64,000 bases of DNA from DATAJX01 sp036261915. GTDB taxonomy: Bacteria; Pseudomonadota; Alphaproteobacteria; UBA2136; UBA6156. Below the pieces are notes generated by a model. That model was not told where the DNA came from. It made no database searches and saw nothing but the letters and a program-made list of their open reading frames with translations. Position 1 is the first letter of the stretch; each line of letters begins with the position of its first letter. The position numbers and the translations under genes were made by a program. The DNA lies in the NCBI GenBank assembly GCA_036261915.1, contig DATAJX010000006.1:62001-126000 (forward strand), read 5' to 3'. Below are positions 16,489 to 24,668 of this stretch, piece after piece.

Positions 16489-16561
16489 GGGTACACCCTT
16501 GCTTTATTTTCCCCACGATACTACACCTTCTGCGTCTGCAATATCTCACGGAGCATTTCAA

Positions 16562-16816
16562 ATGGGCAAAGTTGTCCAAACCGCTCAAGGCCCCATGTGG
16601 CAACGTACAAGGCTCGAAAAGATATTCCTTTCCCTCCAGCTTCCCTTCGTCGTGGGCCACCCCGTCACCGGCCTGTGCGTGGGCATCCTGGGCAATGCCG
16701 TGCTTTATTCAACCATCGTCACCGGCTACAACTTCGGCGTTCCTGCGGGCATCGGCACCGCCCTCCTCACCGCGATCCTGTTCATCTGGTTCTGCTGGGT
16801 AAACCTGCTCGATTAA
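16562..16816 (+). CDS. Hypothetical membrane protein between tsf and pyrH
   Basis: An 84-residue protein with two predicted transmembrane segments (about 36-55 and 62-82, ending in ILFIWFCWVN). GGAG at 16550-16553 precedes the ATG at 16562 by eight bases. A hairpin terminator starts at the stop codon. It lies on the strand opposite to its ribosomal neighbours and divergent from pyrH by 73 bp, so the intergenic space must hold two promoters. I do not recognise the family. Confidence 0.65.
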   Translation: MGKVVQTAQGPMWQRTRLEKIFLSLQLPFVVGHPVTGLCVGILGNAVLYSTIVTGYNFGVPAGIGTALLTAILFIWFCWVNLLD

Positions 16817-16845
16817 AAAAAGCCCCGGCAAAACCGGGGCTTTTT
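16816..16845. terminator. Bidirectional terminator between the membrane gene and tsf
   Basis: Stem of 9 bp (16820-16828 with 16834-16842), A-run left and T-run right. It ends the 84-residue membrane gene and, in the other direction, the rpsB-tsf operon. Confidence 0.88.
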
Positions 16846-16872
16846 CACGTCGATACGCCTTAGGCCAACTTA

Positions 16873-17763
16873 TTAAGCGCTGGCCGCCACCTGGGCCGCC
16901 ACTTCAGCGGCAAAGTCGGTGGTTTCCTTTTCAATGCCTTCGCCCAGGCCAAAGCGCACAAAGCCAACAACCTTGGCACCGGCGGCAACGTCGGTCACAA
17001 CCTTCATCACCTTGCGGTCCGGGTCCATCACAAACGGCTGTTCAACCAGGCACACTTCTTCCAGGAACTTGTTCACACGGCCTTCCACGATCTTCTCAAC
17101 AACCGCGGCGGGCTTGCCGCTTTCGGCGGCCTGCGCGGTGTAAATCGCTTTTTCGCGGGCCAGCACATCGGGGTCGATGCTGCTCTTGTCGAGCGCCTGC
17201 GGGTTGCTGGCGGCAATGTGCATGCTCACCTGCTTGGCCACGGTGGCGTCGGTGGTGCCTTCAATGGCCACCAGCACACCAATCTTGCCGCCAAGGTGAA
17301 CATAACTGCCCACAATGCCGTTGCTCACGCTCAGCTTGGCCGCGCGGCGCAGGGTCATGTTCTCGCCGGTGGTGGCCACCAGTTCGGTCAGGGCATCGGC
17401 TACGGTCTTGCCGCCGCCAAAGTCCAAAGCCTTCACGGTTTCAACATCACCCGCCTTGGCCGCCATGGCCAGCTCGGCAACCTTCTTCACAAAGTTGGTG
17501 AAGTTGTCGTTGCGGCCGGTAAAGTCGGTTTCGCAGTTGATCTCGATCATCACACCGGTGGTGCCGTCGCTCAGCGCGGCAACCATGCCTTCGGCAGCGG
17601 TGCGGCCGCTCTTCTTGGCGGCCTTGCTCACGCCCTTCTGGCGCAGCCAGTCAATGGCCTGCTCCATGTTGCCGCCGTTTTCTTCCAGCGCCTTCTTGGC
17701 GTCCATCATACCCGCGCCGCTACGTTCGCGCAGGTCCTTGATCATTTCTCCGGTAATCGCCAT
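16873..17763 (-). CDS. tsf: Translation elongation factor Ts
   Basis: A 296-residue guanine-nucleotide exchange factor for EF-Tu. It has the N-terminal UBA-like domain (about 1-50, LRERSGAGMMDAKKAL) and the core signature CETDF followed by RNDNF near 78-88. It follows rpsB by 34 bp on the same strand, the conserved rpsB-tsf operon, and ends in a terminator instead of running into pyrH. Confidence 0.97.
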   Translation of the reverse strand: MAITGEMIKDLRERSGAGMMDAKKALEENGGNMEQAIDWLRQKGVSKAAKKSGRTAAEGMVAALSDGTTGVMIEINCETDFTGRNDNFTNFVKKVAELAMAAKAGDVETVKALDFGGGKTVADALTELVATTGENMTLRRAAKLSVSNGIVGSYVHLGGKIGVLVAIEGTTDATVAKQVSMHIAASNPQALDKSSIDPDVLAREKAIYTAQAAESGKPAAVVEKIVEGRVNKFLEEVCLVEQPFVMDPDRKVMKVVTDVAAGAKVVGFVRFGLGEGIEKETTDFAAEVAAQVAASA

Positions 17764-17797
17764 CAGTATTCTCCTTTAAAGGTTAAGATTTAAACCA

Positions 17798-18745
17798 CTA
17801 GGCCTTGGGGGCTTCAGCAGCCGGGGCCGCTTCGGCAGCGTCGGCCGCCTTGTCGTCGGCCTTGGCAACTTCGCGGGCCTTCTTGCTCAGGCTCACGGTC
17901 ACGGGGCCTTTGCGGGCACCGCGCGAAGCGCCTTCGGCACCAGCGGCATTGCCGCCGGGCTGGTGAAGGCTGGCCTGCATGGCAATACCGCTGATGGCCG
18001 CATCGGCGCACAAACGGGCATACAGGTTCAGGGCACGCACGCTGTCGTCGTTGCCGGGAATCACATAGTCCACGCCTTCGTCGCTGGCGTTGGTGTCAAC
18101 AATCCCAACAACCGGAATACCCAGGCGGTTGGCTTCATCAACGGCAATCTTGTCCTGATGCACACTCATCACCACCACCACGTCGGGCAAACCGGCCATG
18201 CTGGAAATCCCACCCAGCACGCGGTGCAGGTTTTCGCGCTCGCGTTCCAGCATCAGGCGCTCTTTCTTCACGTAGTGGGCCATCGGGTCTTTAATGCTGT
18301 CGCGGTTAAAGGGGTTTTCCGGGGTCGCGGCGGCCTGGGCTTCGGCAATGCGGGCCTGGGCTTCGGCGCTGTCTTTAAACAGCTGTTCCAGGTCGCGCAA
18401 ACGCTTGATGCTCTTGGAAATGGTCTTCCAGTTGGTCAGCGTGCCACCCAGCCAGCGGTGGTTCACAAAGTACATGCCGCAGCGTTCGGCGGCTTCGCGC
18501 ACAACGCCCTGGGCTTGCTTGCGGGTGCCCACAAACAGCACGCGGCCGCCACGGGCCACGGCAGCTTCAATGGCGCTCAGCGCGGTGTAAATGGCGGGCA
18601 GGGTTTGCTGCAGGTCAATAATGTGAATGCCGTTGCGTTCGCCGTAAATGTAGCTTTTCAGCTTGGGGTTCCAGCGGAAGGCACGGTGGCCGAAGTGCAC
18701 GCCGGCACCCAGCAGGTCGGTCATGGTAAATTGCGGTAAAGCCAT
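17798..18745 (-). CDS. rpsB: 30S ribosomal protein S2
   Basis: A 315-residue S2 with the canonical start (LLGAGVHFGH) and the core segments YIYGERNGIHIIDLQ and HRWLGGTLTNW. It is longer than the roughly 240 residues of E. coli S2 because of a C-terminal extension (about 255-315) rich in Ala, Lys and Glu. Such tails are common in alphaproteobacteria. First gene of the rpsB-tsf operon, with about 118 bp of leader before mnmA. Confidence 0.97.
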   Translation of the reverse strand: MALPQFTMTDLLGAGVHFGHRAFRWNPKLKSYIYGERNGIHIIDLQQTLPAIYTALSAIEAAVARGGRVLFVGTRKQAQGVVREAAERCGMYFVNHRWLGGTLTNWKTISKSIKRLRDLEQLFKDSAEAQARIAEAQAAATPENPFNRDSIKDPMAHYVKKERLMLERERENLHRVLGGISSMAGLPDVVVVMSVHQDKIAVDEANRLGIPVVGIVDTNASDEGVDYVIPGNDDSVRALNLYARLCADAAISGIAMQASLHQPGGNAAGAEGASRGARKGPVTVSLSKKAREVAKADDKAADAAEAAPAAEAPKA

Positions 18746-18863
18746 GTTTTGGCTCCTTTATGTTTGGTTTCAGTCGTTGCCGGGGCGTATCAGAAGCTTC
18801 CTTCCAACCAAATCCGCCGCAGGCTGTTTATTTCCGCCAGGTTTCCCGTTCGGATGCGGGCTT

Positions 18864-20072
18864 TTAGGCCAAATTCAGACCAGCGTCAATCACCACTTTG
18901 CGCACGGCGCCCAGCGGGCTTTGGGCCGCGCGGGAGCCCTCGATCCACCCCCCGCCCAGCATGACGCCATCCGGGGTATAAAACACGGCGGCCTGGCCGG
19001 GGCTGATGTGGTCGGCCTCGGCCAACACCACTTCGGCGCGCCCTTCGCCCAAGTCATGGATCATCGCTTCCGCGCCATTGTGCTGGGCCCGAACCTTCAC
19101 CACCCCGGCACCAAATTGCGGCGCCCCCAGCCAGTTCAGCTCACGCACGGAAAACACCTTGCGGCCCAGCGCCGCCCGGTTACCCACCACCACTTCGCGG
19201 GTCGCGGGCCTTATTTCCACCACATACAGCGGTTCAACCGAACCACCCGGCAACCCCTTGCGCTGGCCCACGGTAAAGCCCACCACGCCGTCGTGCGTAC
19301 CCACCACGTTGCCTTCCAGGTCCACCACGTTGCCCGGCGCATCGGCGTCGGGGTCGAACTTGCGCACAACCTTGCGGTAATCGCCGCCCGGCACAAAACA
19401 AATGTCGTAGCTGTCCTTCTTCACGTGCACGTGCAAACCAAGCTCCTTGGCCCAGGCTCGCACCTGCGTCTTTTCGTATTTCCCCAACGGGAAGTGCAAA
19501 TACCCCAACTGTTCCGCCGTGGTGGTGAACAGGTAGTAGCTCTGGTCCTTTTCACTGAATGCACCGCGCTTCAACACCGGCACGCCGTTGCCATCCACAT
19601 CCTTGATCACATAGTGCCCCGTCGCCATCGCATCGGCACCCAGGCTCTTGGCCTTGTCCAGCAGCGCCACAAACTTGATGCGCTGGTTGCAGCGCACGCA
19701 AGGTATCGGGGTTTCCCCGGCGGCATAGGTCTCCACAAAGTCGTCAATAACAGCCTCTTTAAAAGCCTTCTCCATGTTCAGCACGTAGTGCGGAATACCC
19801 AGCTTCTGGCACACCCGGCGCGCGTCATACACATCGTCCAGCGCGCAGCAGGTGCCGCCGGCCTTGATCGCCCCGCCGTTGCTGGCAGGCGTGTAATCCC
19901 ACAGCTGCAGGGTCATCCCCACCACGTTGTACCCGGCGGCCTGGTACAGCGCCGCCACCGCGCTGCTGTCCACGCCGCCGCTCATGGCCACCACAACAGT
20001 GGTGTCGCCCGGGGCCTTGCCGGGTACAACAACAGGCATTTCAAAGCCTTGGGGCAACTTATTTAAAGTCAT
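18864..20072 (-). CDS. mnmA: tRNA-specific 2-thiouridylase MnmA
   Basis: A 402-residue enzyme that thiolates U34 of tRNA-Lys, -Glu and -Gln using a persulfide relayed from a cysteine desulfurase. The PP-loop SGGVDSS is at 31-37. The catalytic cysteines lie in PCVRCN (125-130) and DICFVPGG (Cys225). The N-terminal 25 residues before the P-loop are a little longer than usual. A NifS-type cysteine desulfurase gene is 1.3 kb away on the same strand and could supply sulfur. Confidence 0.96.
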   Translation of the reverse strand: MTLNKLPQGFEMPVVVPGKAPGDTTVVVAMSGGVDSSAVAALYQAAGYNVVGMTLQLWDYTPASNGGAIKAGGTCCALDDVYDARRVCQKLGIPHYVLNMEKAFKEAVIDDFVETYAAGETPIPCVRCNQRIKFVALLDKAKSLGADAMATGHYVIKDVDGNGVPVLKRGAFSEKDQSYYLFTTTAEQLGYLHFPLGKYEKTQVRAWAKELGLHVHVKKDSYDICFVPGGDYRKVVRKFDPDADAPGNVVDLEGNVVGTHDGVVGFTVGQRKGLPGGSVEPLYVVEIRPATREVVVGNRAALGRKVFSVRELNWLGAPQFGAGVVKVRAQHNGAEAMIHDLGEGRAEVVLAEADHISPGQAAVFYTPDGVMLGGGWIEGSRAAQSPLGAVRKVVIDAGLNLA

Positions 20073-20212
20073 TTCAAGCGGGTTATAGGCACATTGCCGC
20101 CTCCCCGCAACCCCAAAACTTTATAGTCCGCTTACGCCTGCCGCCCCGCTTCACCACGCTTTTTTATACGGGCGGGCGCATAACGGAGTCGAATCAAACA
20201 AGGAGAAAACCC

Positions 20213-20524
20213 ATGGCGACCATCAAACAAAAAGCCAGCAAACTGGCCGACCGCGGCCTCGACAAGGCCGATGACGTCATCGACCGCGCCCGCGACGGCA
20301 AGCAACGCCTCGAGCGCCGCTACGACAACGCCGACATCGGAGGCCGCATCGAAGAATTCGCCGAAGAAACCGGCCGCAACCTGCGCTACGCCTACGATAC
20401 CAGCGCCGACAAGCTCGAAGAAACCGCCGACAACACGCGCGACCTGGTGCAGCGCAACCCGCTCATCGCCATCGCCGGCGCCTTCGTGGGCGGCATGCTC
20501 GCCAGCGCCCTGCTGCGCCGCTAA
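20213..20524 (+). CDS. YqjD/ElaB-type (DUF883) ribosome/membrane-associated protein
   Basis: A 103-residue protein with a long charged helix (about 1-75) and one C-terminal hydrophobic helix (NPLIAIAGAFVGGMLASALL, 80-99) ending in two Arg. This is the architecture of the DUF883 family; E. coli YqjD and ElaB are tail-anchored and bind stationary-phase ribosomes. An AAGGAG site precedes the ATG. The next gene starts six bases after its stop and resembles yqjE, matching the yqjD-yqjE order of enterobacteria. Confidence 0.8.
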   Translation: MATIKQKASKLADRGLDKADDVIDRARDGKQRLERRYDNADIGGRIEEFAEETGRNLRYAYDTSADKLEETADNTRDLVQRNPLIAIAGAFVGGMLASALLRR

Positions 20525-20530
20525 CCGGGC

Positions 20531-20932
20531 ATGAACACCCTCCTGCTCGATACCCTGGCGCAAACGCTGCTCGGCGCCGTCACGCGGCGCCCCACCCGGG
20601 GCATGACCGACCTGCTGCACGGCCTGTTGTGGCAAGCCGTGGGGCTGGTGGCCGCCATCGTCATCGCGGTGGTGGCGGTACTGTGCGCTATCGCGGGCGG
20701 CATCGTCATGCTCGCCCCCCAACCGCTCGACGTGCCGCAGGTGCTGTTCATCCTCGCCGCGCTGTTCGTGTTTTTGTCGCTGGTCACGTGGCTCATCGTC
20801 TGCAAGGGCAAATCGCCACGCCAAATGGTGGCCGACGCCCTCGGCGCTCCCACCTCCCCGCTCGATTACGTCAACAAAACCTTCGACCGCGTGAGCGACG
20901 CCTTCAGCCGCGGCTGGCACAACGCCCGCTAA
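20531..20932 (+). CDS. YqjE-like holin-superfamily membrane protein
   Basis: A 133-residue protein with two strong transmembrane segments (about 35-60 and 70-90), an N-terminal amphipathic stretch and a polar C-terminus. The size, the two-helix pattern and its place directly after a DUF883 gene match YqjE-type proteins. The sequence itself is only weakly family-like, so context carries much of the call. It probably forms a stationary-phase or stress membrane unit with the preceding gene. Confidence 0.6.
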   Translation: MNTLLLDTLAQTLLGAVTRRPTRGMTDLLHGLLWQAVGLVAAIVIAVVAVLCAIAGGIVMLAPQPLDVPQVLFILAALFVFLSLVTWLIVCKGKSPRQMVADALGAPTSPLDYVNKTFDRVSDAFSRGWHNAR

Positions 20933-20946
20933 AAACCAGCGGCCAT

Positions 20947-20984
20947 AAAACGTAACCCCGCCAACCGGCGGGGTTACGTTTTTC
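20947..20984. terminator. Strong bidirectional terminator
   Basis: Perfect 16-bp stem (20947-20962 with 20967-20982, 4-base loop) with A and T runs at its ends, between the yqjE-like gene and a convergent small gene. Confidence 0.9.
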
Positions 20985-20990
20985 AGTTGT

Positions 20991-21221
20991 TCAGGCCGCC
21001 GCCATGGCGGGCGCCAGCGGGGGGCTTTTTTCATTCAGCAGTTGTCCGCGTACAAACATATCGGCGGCAAACCGCTTCATGCTCAGGCACTGGCTGGGCA
21101 CGCGCAAATTGCTGGCCAGGTCTTCGGCGCTAAAGCTCAACTCAAAAAAGGCTTCAGCCGTCGGCATCAGCTCTGCCTCGGTCATTTTCCGGGCAATGGT
21201 GTCAAACGTTTCAGATTGCAT
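20991..21221 (-). CDS. Hypothetical protein, 76 residues
   Basis: The ATG at 21221 is preferred because GGAG stands six bases before it; an earlier in-frame start at 21242 has none. The product is soluble and mostly helical with an Ala/Pro-rich end. No family is recognised. It is convergent with the yqjD-yqjE-like pair. Confidence 0.5.
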   Translation of the reverse strand: MQSETFDTIARKMTEAELMPTAEAFFELSFSAEDLASNLRVPSQCLSMKRFAADMFVRGQLLNEKSPPLAPAMAAA

Positions 21222-21389
21222 GGCTCCACTCCGGCAAACCACTTGGTTAAGTTGCGGTCACCCTAAGCCCCCTCAGGCAACACAGTCTTGTTGCAACTTT
21301 GTAAGGCGGTTCCAGCCCCAAAACCCCCATACCCAGCCGTCACAGGGTCAAATGCCCTATTTATAGTCAATCAATATACAATGTAAAAA

Positions 21390-22469
21390 TCAGGCAACAA
21401 CCCGCTTCAGCGCAGCCAGCACGGCATCAATATCGGCAACGGTGGTGTTCCAGCCCAAGCTGATGCGCAGCCCCTCACCGGCCTCCTGCTCGCTGTAACC
21501 CATGGCCTTCAGCACATGGCTGGCCTTCACGCGGCCGCTGCTGCAGGCGCTGCCCTGGCTCACCGCAATACCGGCCAGGTCCATCGCGATCACCATATCC
21601 TCGCCGTTCCGGCCGGGCACGCGCAGCTGCAGCACATGCGGCACACCTACCGCGCCTTCAGCCACAATACCCACCCCGGGAATCTCCTCCAACCCAGCCA
21701 CCAACCGCGCCATCAAATCACTGGTATCGATCAACTCCCCCAGCGCCGCCGCCATGCCCACCACGGCCGGAAGGTTCTCGGTGCCCGCACGGCGCCCGCG
21801 CTCCTGCGCCCCACCCATCATTTGCGGCACAAAATCCAGTTCCGGCTTCACCACCAACGCGCCCACACCTTTCGGCCCGCCAAACTTGTGGGCGGAAAAG
21901 CCCAGCAGATCGGCCCCCATCTCATCGGGCTTCACGTCAAGGTGGCCCACGGTCTGCACCGCATCCACAAACAGCAGCGCGCCATGGGCATGGGCCAGCG
22001 CGGCGGCTTCCTTCACAGGTTGAATAACCCCGGTCTCGTTATTCGCATGCATCAGGCACACCAGCGCCACATCACCGGCGGCCACAATTTTCTCCAGCGC
22101 GTCCAGCTTCACCACGCCATCACTGTCTACCGGAATCTCAACCACATCATACCGCCACGCCGCCCCTATCACGCAGTCGTGCTCAATGCCGGCAATCGCC
22201 ACCTTCCTGCCCTTGGCCGCAGCCATCACACCGCCAATGGCCAAATTGGCCGCCTCGGTACCGCCACTGGTGAACACGATCCGCTCGGCCCGCACCCCCA
22301 AAACGTCGGCAATCGCGCGGCGGCTGTCATCCAGCAGCGCGCGGGCCGCCTGCCCCTCGCCGTGCACGCTGGAAGGGTTCCCGAACACCGCCATCGCCGC
22401 AACCATGGCCTCACGTGCCGCGGGCTTCAACGGGGTGGTGGCGGCATGGTCAAGGTACACTCTATTCAT
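21390..22469 (-). CDS. Cysteine desulfurase, NifS/IscS type
   Basis: A 359-residue PLP enzyme that takes sulfur from cysteine as a persulfide for Fe-S clusters and tRNA thiolation. It has the N-terminal YLDHAATTPLKP, the SGGTEAANL cofactor segment, His97 in GIEHDCV, the PLP lysine Lys195 in FSAHKFGGPKG, and the persulfide Cys309 in SQGSACSSGRVK. It is slightly short compared with IscS (404 residues) and nearer to NifS-like forms. No iscR, iscU or suf genes are beside it. It is divergent from an alpha/beta hydrolase gene. Confidence 0.93.
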   Translation of the reverse strand: MNRVYLDHAATTPLKPAAREAMVAAMAVFGNPSSVHGEGQAARALLDDSRRAIADVLGVRAERIVFTSGGTEAANLAIGGVMAAAKGRKVAIAGIEHDCVIGAAWRYDVVEIPVDSDGVVKLDALEKIVAAGDVALVCLMHANNETGVIQPVKEAAALAHAHGALLFVDAVQTVGHLDVKPDEMGADLLGFSAHKFGGPKGVGALVVKPELDFVPQMMGGAQERGRRAGTENLPAVVGMAAALGELIDTSDLMARLVAGLEEIPGVGIVAEGAVGVPHVLQLRVPGRNGEDMVIAMDLAGIAVSQGSACSSGRVKASHVLKAMGYSEQEAGEGLRISLGWNTTVADIDAVLAALKRVVA

Positions 22470-22575
22470 AGGCTGGGTTGTAGGTTTTCCCTAAGCCACG
22501 GTCAATGTTTGATTTTTATCTTGAATTTCCAGGTTCGCCTGTGTCATACCCCGCCTCGAAAACGGAGATTCAACA

Positions 22576-23226
22576 ATGCCTGACGTCGTATTCCAGGGCC
22601 CGGTAGGCCGCCTCGAAGGCAAATATTTCCCGCAAAAAGGCGGCGAATGCCCCATCGCGGTGGTGCTGCACCCGCACCCGCTGCACGGCGGCACCATGAA
22701 TAACAAAACCACCTACCGCATGTTCGAAACCTTCGTGCGCCTCGGCTTCGCCACGCTGCGCTTCAACTTCCGCGGGGTGGGGAATAGCGAGGGCCAGTTC
22801 GACCACGGCGTGGGCGAACTGTCCGACGCCGCCGCCGCGCTGGATTGGTTACACGGCAACCACCCGCACGCGCCCGAGATCTGGCTGGCGGGCTTCAGCT
22901 TCGGCGCCTGGATCACCATGCAAATGCTCATGCGCCGCCCCGACCTCAAGCGCTTCGTGGCGGTGGCCCCGCCGGTCGGCCTGTACGATTTCTCGTTCCT
23001 CTCGCCCATGCCCACCAGCGGGCTGGTGGTGTACGGCGCGAATGACGAACTCACGCCCCCGCACGAAACCGAAAACCTGCTCAAGCGCACGGTGCGCCAA
23101 AAGGGCATCAACCTGGCCGCGGCCAAGGTCGACGGCGCCGACCACTTCTTCACCAATCATCAGGATGAGTTGGCCGCCACCCTCACCAACTACACCCGCT
23201 CGCAAATGGGCAAACCCGGCCGATAA
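22576..23226 (+). CDS. Alpha/beta hydrolase (COG2945-like)
   Basis: A 216-residue hydrolase. The oxyanion-side HPHPLHGGTM (about 32-41), FNFRGVGNSEG (63-73), nucleophile elbow GFSFG with Ser108, acid Asp157 (GANDELTPP) and His190 (DGADHFF) form a complete triad. This pattern fits the small dienelactone-hydrolase-like COG2945 family, whose substrates are unknown. GGAG lies eight bases upstream of the ATG. It ends in a terminator shared with the convergent membrane gene. Confidence 0.85.
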   Translation: MPDVVFQGPVGRLEGKYFPQKGGECPIAVVLHPHPLHGGTMNNKTTYRMFETFVRLGFATLRFNFRGVGNSEGQFDHGVGELSDAAAALDWLHGNHPHAPEIWLAGFSFGAWITMQMLMRRPDLKRFVAVAPPVGLYDFSFLSPMPTSGLVVYGANDELTPPHETENLLKRTVRQKGINLAAAKVDGADHFFTNHQDELAATLTNYTRSQMGKPGR

Positions 23227-23227
23227 C

Positions 23228-23253
23228 AAAAAGCCGCCTCCGGGCGGCTTTTT
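23228..23253. terminator. Bidirectional terminator
   Basis: An 11-bp stem (23228-23238 with 23243-23253) with A/T ends. The stop codon of the convergent gene lies at its edge. Confidence 0.85.
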
Positions 23254-24382
23254 AATTACGTACCCCCGCCACTGGCACCAGTTCATGATACCCCTGCGCA
23301 AAAGGCCAAACCATGTAGGGGATGAACACCCGCGCCCCACCGGTCGCACTGGGGCAAAGAACATAAGTGCCCTTGTCGGCATCGCGGGCGCCGTCCAGCC
23401 GCAGGTCGCGGTAGCGCAGGCATTGCACGTTGATGCCACGCACCGGCGGCGCCACCGGGTCGTCATACACGGCATACTTGGCCAGCCAGCCGAAGGGCCC
23501 GTTGCTCCACGCATACCACGCCAGCTTGATGCGCCGCTGGCCCGCCGCCCCCACAGCTTCAGGGCCATCGGCGCCGCCAAACCGCGAATACACGCGCCAT
23601 TCCGCCTCCTCGCGGGTGCGGTACAGCGCCTGCACGCGCTGGGCGCGTAACGCGTTGCCGCGCAACTGGGTGCGCTGGCCATGCTTCAGGTTGATCAACG
23701 TGTCGTGCAACCGGCTGCCCCCGGCCTCCACGTTCTCCAGCACCACCACCCGCCAGTTGAAGGGCGAAAGCGGCTGCGGCAACGCATCCACGTTATAACC
23801 CGGCGCCAGTTGCATGGCCTCGGCGTACTGGCCGCCAAAGCGCCACGCGGTAAAATGCAAACCGGCCAGCGCAAGCAGGTAAACCGCAATACAGCCCAAT
23901 CCCAAACGGGCAATGTCGCGCTGCCAAAATCTAAAGGCATAGCCCATCCCCAGCGTCAGCAAACACAGGCCCAGGATCACGCCGTCAAAGTCATACACCA
24001 CGCCAAACGCCAATCTAATGTTCACCAGTAGCGCCAACGGCTGAATGCCGTCGGTGGTCAACAGCCCCAGCAACAGCGTGCTTAACATGCTTGCCGCCAC
24101 GGTCAGGTAAAACGCGCCCCAGCCCCGGCGGCTGATGCTCCCCAGCACCCCGGCGGTGATAAAACTCAACAGCGGCAGCAGCAAAAAGCTCCACAGCAAC
24201 CCGCGCTCGGCCTGGTAATACACCCCGGCCCCACCCAGCCAGAACAGGCCTTCCAAATAAGGCACCAGCGCCCCCACGGCACCTGCGGCCAGCCGCCACC
24301 AGCCCATGTCGTCCGGGCCGTTGCGGCGCTTCACCGCCCAGGCCACCACCAAACCAACCGCAAGGCTGATGAGCGGATGCAT
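23252..24382 (-). CDS. YdjM/DUF457-like membrane protein lacking metal ligands
   Basis: A 376-residue inner-membrane protein. The N-terminus MHPLISLAVG and a later ERGLLWSFLLLPLLSF segment mirror the YdjM (DUF457) pattern, in which HRGLTHSLL carries the metal-binding histidines. Here those histidines are replaced (ERGLLWSF), and the aspartates usual before them are not seen either, so a hydrolase activity is doubtful. About six hydrophobic segments cover residues 1-190; the rest is a soluble domain (about 200-376). The ATG at 24382 is chosen because it begins the family-like sequence; the frame is open further upstream. The inverted repeat that separates it from anmK starts two bases upstream. 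Confidence 0.5.
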   Translation of the reverse strand: MHPLISLAVGLVVAWAVKRRNGPDDMGWWRLAAGAVGALVPYLEGLFWLGGAGVYYQAERGLLWSFLLLPLLSFITAGVLGSISRRGWGAFYLTVAASMLSTLLLGLLTTDGIQPLALLVNIRLAFGVVYDFDGVILGLCLLTLGMGYAFRFWQRDIARLGLGCIAVYLLALAGLHFTAWRFGGQYAEAMQLAPGYNVDALPQPLSPFNWRVVVLENVEAGGSRLHDTLINLKHGQRTQLRGNALRAQRVQALYRTREEAEWRVYSRFGGADGPEAVGAAGQRRIKLAWYAWSNGPFGWLAKYAVYDDPVAPPVRGINVQCLRYRDLRLDGARDADKGTYVLCPSATGGARVFIPYMVWPFAQGYHELVPVAGVRN

Positions 24383-24383
24383 G

Positions 24384-24668
24384 ATGACCCTATCTAAGGC
24401 CTTTTTGTTGAACTGCGCCGCTAACCGGCTGGATGATAAAATTTGACGCGACACGCGCCGTGGTGCGGGCCCTACCATAAGCGGGGCGCGGCAATATTTT
24501 AGCGCCCGCAGGTTGCGGCCCTTTGGGTTGTGCCCCAATGGCCATCCGGCTGCGCTTTGTCGCCCTTGCGATGTCCCGCATCGCAGCGGCCTCCTCATCG
24601 CGACCGGACGCTGCGCTATGGCCATTGGCGCTCAACGCAGTCAGCAAAAAGGCCTTAGATAGGGTCAT
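24384..24668. repeat. 285-bp palindromic, MITE-like element with 24-bp inverted ends
   Basis: The first 24 bases (24384-24407, starting ATGACCCT) are the exact reverse complement of the last 24 (24645-24668). Imperfect complementarity continues a further 10 bases or so inward. Inside are a second inverted pair (ATGGCCATTG at 24618-24627 against CAATGGCCAT around 24536-24545) and a 7-bp hairpin (TGCGATG/CATCGCA). No convincing transposase fits inside, and I see no clear target-site duplication. The right end overlaps the anmK stop codon and the left end abuts the start of the next gene. It contains no supported gene. Confidence 0.6.

Noticed and set aside
24390..24668. A 92-codon minus-strand frame inside the palindromic element
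   Set aside because: It lies wholly in repeat sequence and its composition follows the inverted repeats; no ribosome site.
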